Part shown: positions 31,919 to 34,672 of the stretch, piece after piece | How the letters are laid out: each line of letters opens with the position of its first letter | How positions within the stretch are numbered: position 1 is the first letter of the stretch | Assembly (NCBI GenBank): GCA_934271365.1 | Contig: CAKQRI010000019.1 | Location: forward strand, 1 to 34,672 | Length of the DNA: 34,672 nucleotides | Source: an uncultured Spirochaetales bacterium | GTDB taxonomy: Bacteria > Spirochaetota > Spirochaetia > Sphaerochaetales > Sphaerochaetaceae | Direction of reading: 5' to 3' | Notes under the pieces: generated by a model | What the model was told of the DNA's origin: nothing | What the model saw: only the letters and a program-made list of their open reading frames with translations | Database searches by the model: none | Translations under genes and position numbers: made by a program

Positions 31919-34672
31919 TATTTAACCTCCTCTAATAACTTTGGAGAAACATCTGATAAGTTCAGCACATTACCATTGATTCTTATTGTGCCATTGGTAT
32001 TTCCCACATAATACTCATCAAAAGAAACGGTAATATCCTCATATTTTCCAGGAAGGCTTATAACAATATCAGAAGAAGAGGTAATTCTTTCTAGAGGATC
32101 ATCTCCTAGATACCCACTAGCCTGGTTTTTCTCAACATAGCATGAGATATCACCAGTAACAGTGTTACCGAACAAGCTATAATTACTTAGCTTAACATAT
32201 CCATTATTAGCTGGATTGTATTTTGCAAATCCAGAGGTTCCCCAGCAAGTACTAGCACTTAGACCTGAATAGCTTAGTGTTTTCTGAGAATCTGGCCACC
32301 ATTCATTTCCAAAATAAGAATTAACCGAAGTAAAAATATAGTTCAGATTATACAATGCAAGCTTTATCTGATCGTCTTCTGAAATACTTGCATACATTAC
32401 AGTAGCAAGCATTGCACTGGTTGTATTCTTCGATGTTATTGCAGCACCAGAATTCCTTGCAGCAACAGTGCAATTGAAAGATACCCGATACTTAACCTCT
32501 GGACGTTTTATATAATACGAAATCAAACCATCTGCCGATCTTTCTACTGCTTTATCTGAATAATCCGTAAGCAGTACAGGGGCTTGATTGACCTTATCAG
32601 ATGATAGTACATCGTACTGTGTCTCATCAAAATTTATTATATAATCAGTAGCCCCGATGACTTCCATAAAGCTTAGCTTGAAGAACCCATTTCCTAGGTC
32701 AACACATGTAACTCTCTGAGGTGCAATCAAAGGATATCCATAATTGCTTTCATTCTCAAAGAAATTCTGTACTAGACCTTCTTGGCTTCCTACAAAGGCA
32801 GAAATAGTAAAATCAAGATTATCCGAAGAATTCAGATAATCAAAATGTGTGACATTTCCAGATACCGTATTCAAGTATTTCCAGCTATCGGAAGAATTAT
32901 GTTGCTTTGAATAAATCACATATCCAGAAGCATTTTCAACTGCATCCCAGCTTATAGTTATAAGATCTCTATAATAAGCCTTCGTAGCTGTGATATTCTT
33001 TGGAGGTATAACCCAATAGCCGTCAACTGCTGTTGCCTCACCTAATGGCTCAACTACAGAACTTCCATCTCTTACAACAGGAGAGACTTTGAATTTATAC
33101 TTTCTTGATAAAGCATATCTATTCTTAAGCTTTCCATTCTCAATGGTCTCTGCATAAGCTCTGAACTCATCACTATCAGAAGAGAATACATAAATATAGT
33201 TTCCATCTGATTCTGTAAGCTCATTAAGCCTTAATGTCTTCTCTACGAATATATTATCCTCATCATCGATAATGCTTATCTTATAGCTTGTAGCGTTCTC
33301 CACTATTGCCCATGCAACTTCAATTGAATCAGATTTTATATTATTATCTCCAGAGGCTTCAGGAGTGATCTGGCCAAGAATTGCACCATTAACAGCAATA
33401 GAATCAACAGGCTTTGATCTACCGGATGCGTCTATTACGCCTACTGTTATCTCATAGATCTTTCCAGCAGCAATCCCATCATCTGCAGAAGTTAGCTGTA
33501 TGCTTGTATTCTTTGTATTCCTAGCCTCATTCCAAGAGGATGCCCCACGCTCTCTATAATAAACTTGATACCCATGAGCATATCCTGTAGCATTCCAGGT
33601 TACACTTATCTCAGAGTTGGATGTGTTCAGAGAAGCCGTCAGACCTGTAACTCCATCAAGAGTGCTTCCTGTTACTGTTTCAGAATAAGCAGCCTGATCT
33701 CCATCATATGGACTCGATTCATCATTATAGCAAGGACGGATCATGTAATTATATGAATCACCGGAAGTAACATCCTTATCTTCATATGAAGTTCCTGTTA
33801 TTCCCTCTGTCCCCTTATGGATATCCTGATGCTGATCATCTGAAGCAGATTTCTTAAGAATATGCACAGAGACCTTATTTACATCTAGACCAGCCGCTTC
33901 TATTGCTTCTGTATTGTATTCCCATGAAATCAGGATCTTATCAGAGAAAGCAGTATCTCCATCAGTTGCAGTGAAAGACTTAATGAAATCAACTTCCTTC
34001 ATGGAAGGATTGGTTCTTATTGATACTACACCTTCCTTCTCATTCACTTTTTCAATCTGGTACTTAGAATAAGCATCTGCTGCAGATTCATTATTTTTCA
34101 GCTGTATATAATACGTATAATTGTGGGCTTTCTTGTTATCTTCCTCTGAAAGAGTGAATGTATCTCTGCAGGACTTACCACTTCCTTCATAGACAAGATC
34201 ATAATCTTCTGATGAATAGGCATCAGCCGGAGAACTATTTGAAGATGTGATTTTATCATAGTCCCATCTTGTAACCACATAAACAATATTATCAGGAAGC
34301 TCATGATAAGATGACCAAGACAGATCAACTACATACTCAGCATCTCCTGAAGTTACAGGACTGGATACATCAAATCCTGACACTGTCCTTGCTTCAAAGC
34401 TCTTTACTTCATCATCCTGCACATAGCATATCTGAGTTATATTGCTCTCCGATTCATCTCCTGAATATACAATCTCATTTCCATTGACAGTCAGGCAGTA
34501 TTTCGGTGTGATCCTGTATTTATAATGGTTCTCTTTACCCTTATCAGCCGGTGCGGCAGTCTCATCTATATAGCTATATAGACCATCTTCACTCTTTGCA
34601 AAATTACTATTTTCTATTCCATCAAACAAAAGCAAGTCATTGCCTGATGAGTCCTTCAGAGGTATCCATGTG
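31918..34672 (-). CDS. Large fibronectin type III repeat surface protein (5' end beyond window)
   Basis: The frame is open to the right edge (it reads TWIPLKDSSGNDLLLFDG there), so at least 917 residues are encoded here and the start is outside. About six FN3-like modules can be followed. Examples are the segment near VVDLSWSSYHELPDNIVYVVTRWDY, then DKILISWEYNTEAIEAAGLDVNKVSVHILKKS, GVTGLTASLNTSNSEISVTWNATGYAHGYQVYYRE, and ATKAYYRDLITISWDAVENASGYVIYSK. The last matches a module of the next protein almost motif for motif (ATKxYYxDxI..W..V..A..Y). The C-terminal ~150 residues (DIVISLPGKYEDITVSFDEYYVGNTNGTIRINGN) match the end of that protein in pattern. No signal peptide can be judged. It is probably exported and works with the downstream genes. 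Confidence 0.85.
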   Translation of the reverse strand, partial: TWIPLKDSSGNDLLLFDGIENSNFAKSEDGLYSYIDETAAPADKGKENHYKYRITPKYCLTVNGNEIVYSGDESESNITQICYVQDDEVKSFEARTVSGFDVSSPVTSGDAEYVVDLSWSSYHELPDNIVYVVTRWDYDKITSSNSSPADAYSSEDYDLVYEGSGKSCRDTFTLSEEDNKKAHNYTYYIQLKNNESAADAYSKYQIEKVNEKEGVVSIRTNPSMKEVDFIKSFTATDGDTAFSDKILISWEYNTEAIEAAGLDVNKVSVHILKKSASDDQHQDIHKGTEGITGTSYEDKDVTSGDSYNYMIRPCYNDESSPYDGDQAAYSETVTGSTLDGVTGLTASLNTSNSEISVTWNATGYAHGYQVYYRERGASSWNEARNTKNTSIQLTSADDGIAAGKIYEITVGVIDASGRSKPVDSIAVNGAILGQITPEASGDNNIKSDSIEVAWAIVENATSYKISIIDDEDNIFVEKTLRLNELTESDGNYIYVFSSDSDEFRAYAETIENGKLKNRYALSRKYKFKVSPVVRDGSSVVEPLGEATAVDGYWVIPPKNITATKAYYRDLITISWDAVENASGYVIYSKQHNSSDSWKYLNTVSGNVTHFDYLNSSDNLDFTISAFVGSQEGLVQNFFENESNYGYPLIAPQRVTCVDLGNGFFKLSFMEVIGATDYIINFDETQYDVLSSDKVNQAPVLLTDYSDKAVERSADGLISYYIKRPEVKYRVSFNCTVAARNSGAAITSKNTTSAMLATVMYASISEDDQIKLALYNLNYIFTSVNSYFGNEWWPDSQKTLSYSGLSASTCWGTSGFAKYNPANNGYVKLSNYSLFGNTVTGDISCYVEKNQASGYLGDDPLERITSSSDIVISLPGKYEDITVSFDEYYVGNTNGTIRINGNVLNLSDVSPKLLEEVK

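Overview
This 34.7 kb window (roughly 40-43% G+C by eye) looks like chromosomal DNA of a diderm, probably host-associated anaerobic bacterium. I favour a spirochaete related to Treponema or Sphaerochaeta. The reasons are a periplasmic amino-acid-binding protein with the leader ending VFA/GGTKE, several lipoproteins with loose lipoboxes (FVSC, LTSC, FISC), predicted outer-membrane-like proteins and very compact gene packing. This is inference: there is no rRNA or other firm phylogenetic marker, and some genes (YolD-like with a Y-family polymerase, HTH-Fic fusions) are also common in Firmicutes.

Layout. 1-1024: the 3' end of rlmN, a strong hairpin, and an XRE-type regulator behind a small palindrome. 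1077-2493: a decayed AAA/DUF4143 ATPase gene preceded by three 33-bp tandem repeats. 2490-5981: three exporters in a row on the minus strand (EamA, MATE, MFS). 6045-7849: a Y-family DNA polymerase with a translationally coupled YolD-like partner. 7824-9415: a metallophosphoesterase lipoprotein and a secreted, possibly barrel-type protein. 9499-18850: an eight-gene branched-chain amino acid operon transcribed ilvN-ilvC-leuA-leuC-leuD-leuB-ilvD-ilvB, with the two acetolactate synthase subunits at opposite ends.

19019-21129: a Fic-fold protein whose catalytic His is Asn, followed by an unrecognised 359-aa acidic-tailed protein. 21126-22284: tandem paralogous HAD phosphatases. 22439-24672: a polar amino acid ABC transporter (binding protein, permease, ATPase) behind a long inverted repeat. 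24667-27103: an N-acyl-D-amino acid deacylase co-transcribed with an HTH protein carrying a second degenerate Fic domain. 27187-28569: an intact AAA/DUF4143 ATPase, again preceded by three tandem repeats (23 bp). 28703-34672: a four-gene surface operon comprising two large fibronectin-III-like proteins (the first runs off the right edge), a small lipoprotein and a secreted protein.

The most unusual signals are (i) two Fic-fold proteins that both lack the catalytic histidine, each in an operon with a different partner; (ii) two AAA/DUF4143 genes, one intact and one pseudogenised, each preceded by a three-copy tandem array with a shared core and a TATA variant in the gene-proximal copy; and (iii) the FN3 surface operon. 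No tRNA, rRNA, CRISPR array, insertion sequence or transposase was recognised. No gene-free stretch exceeds 300 bases.
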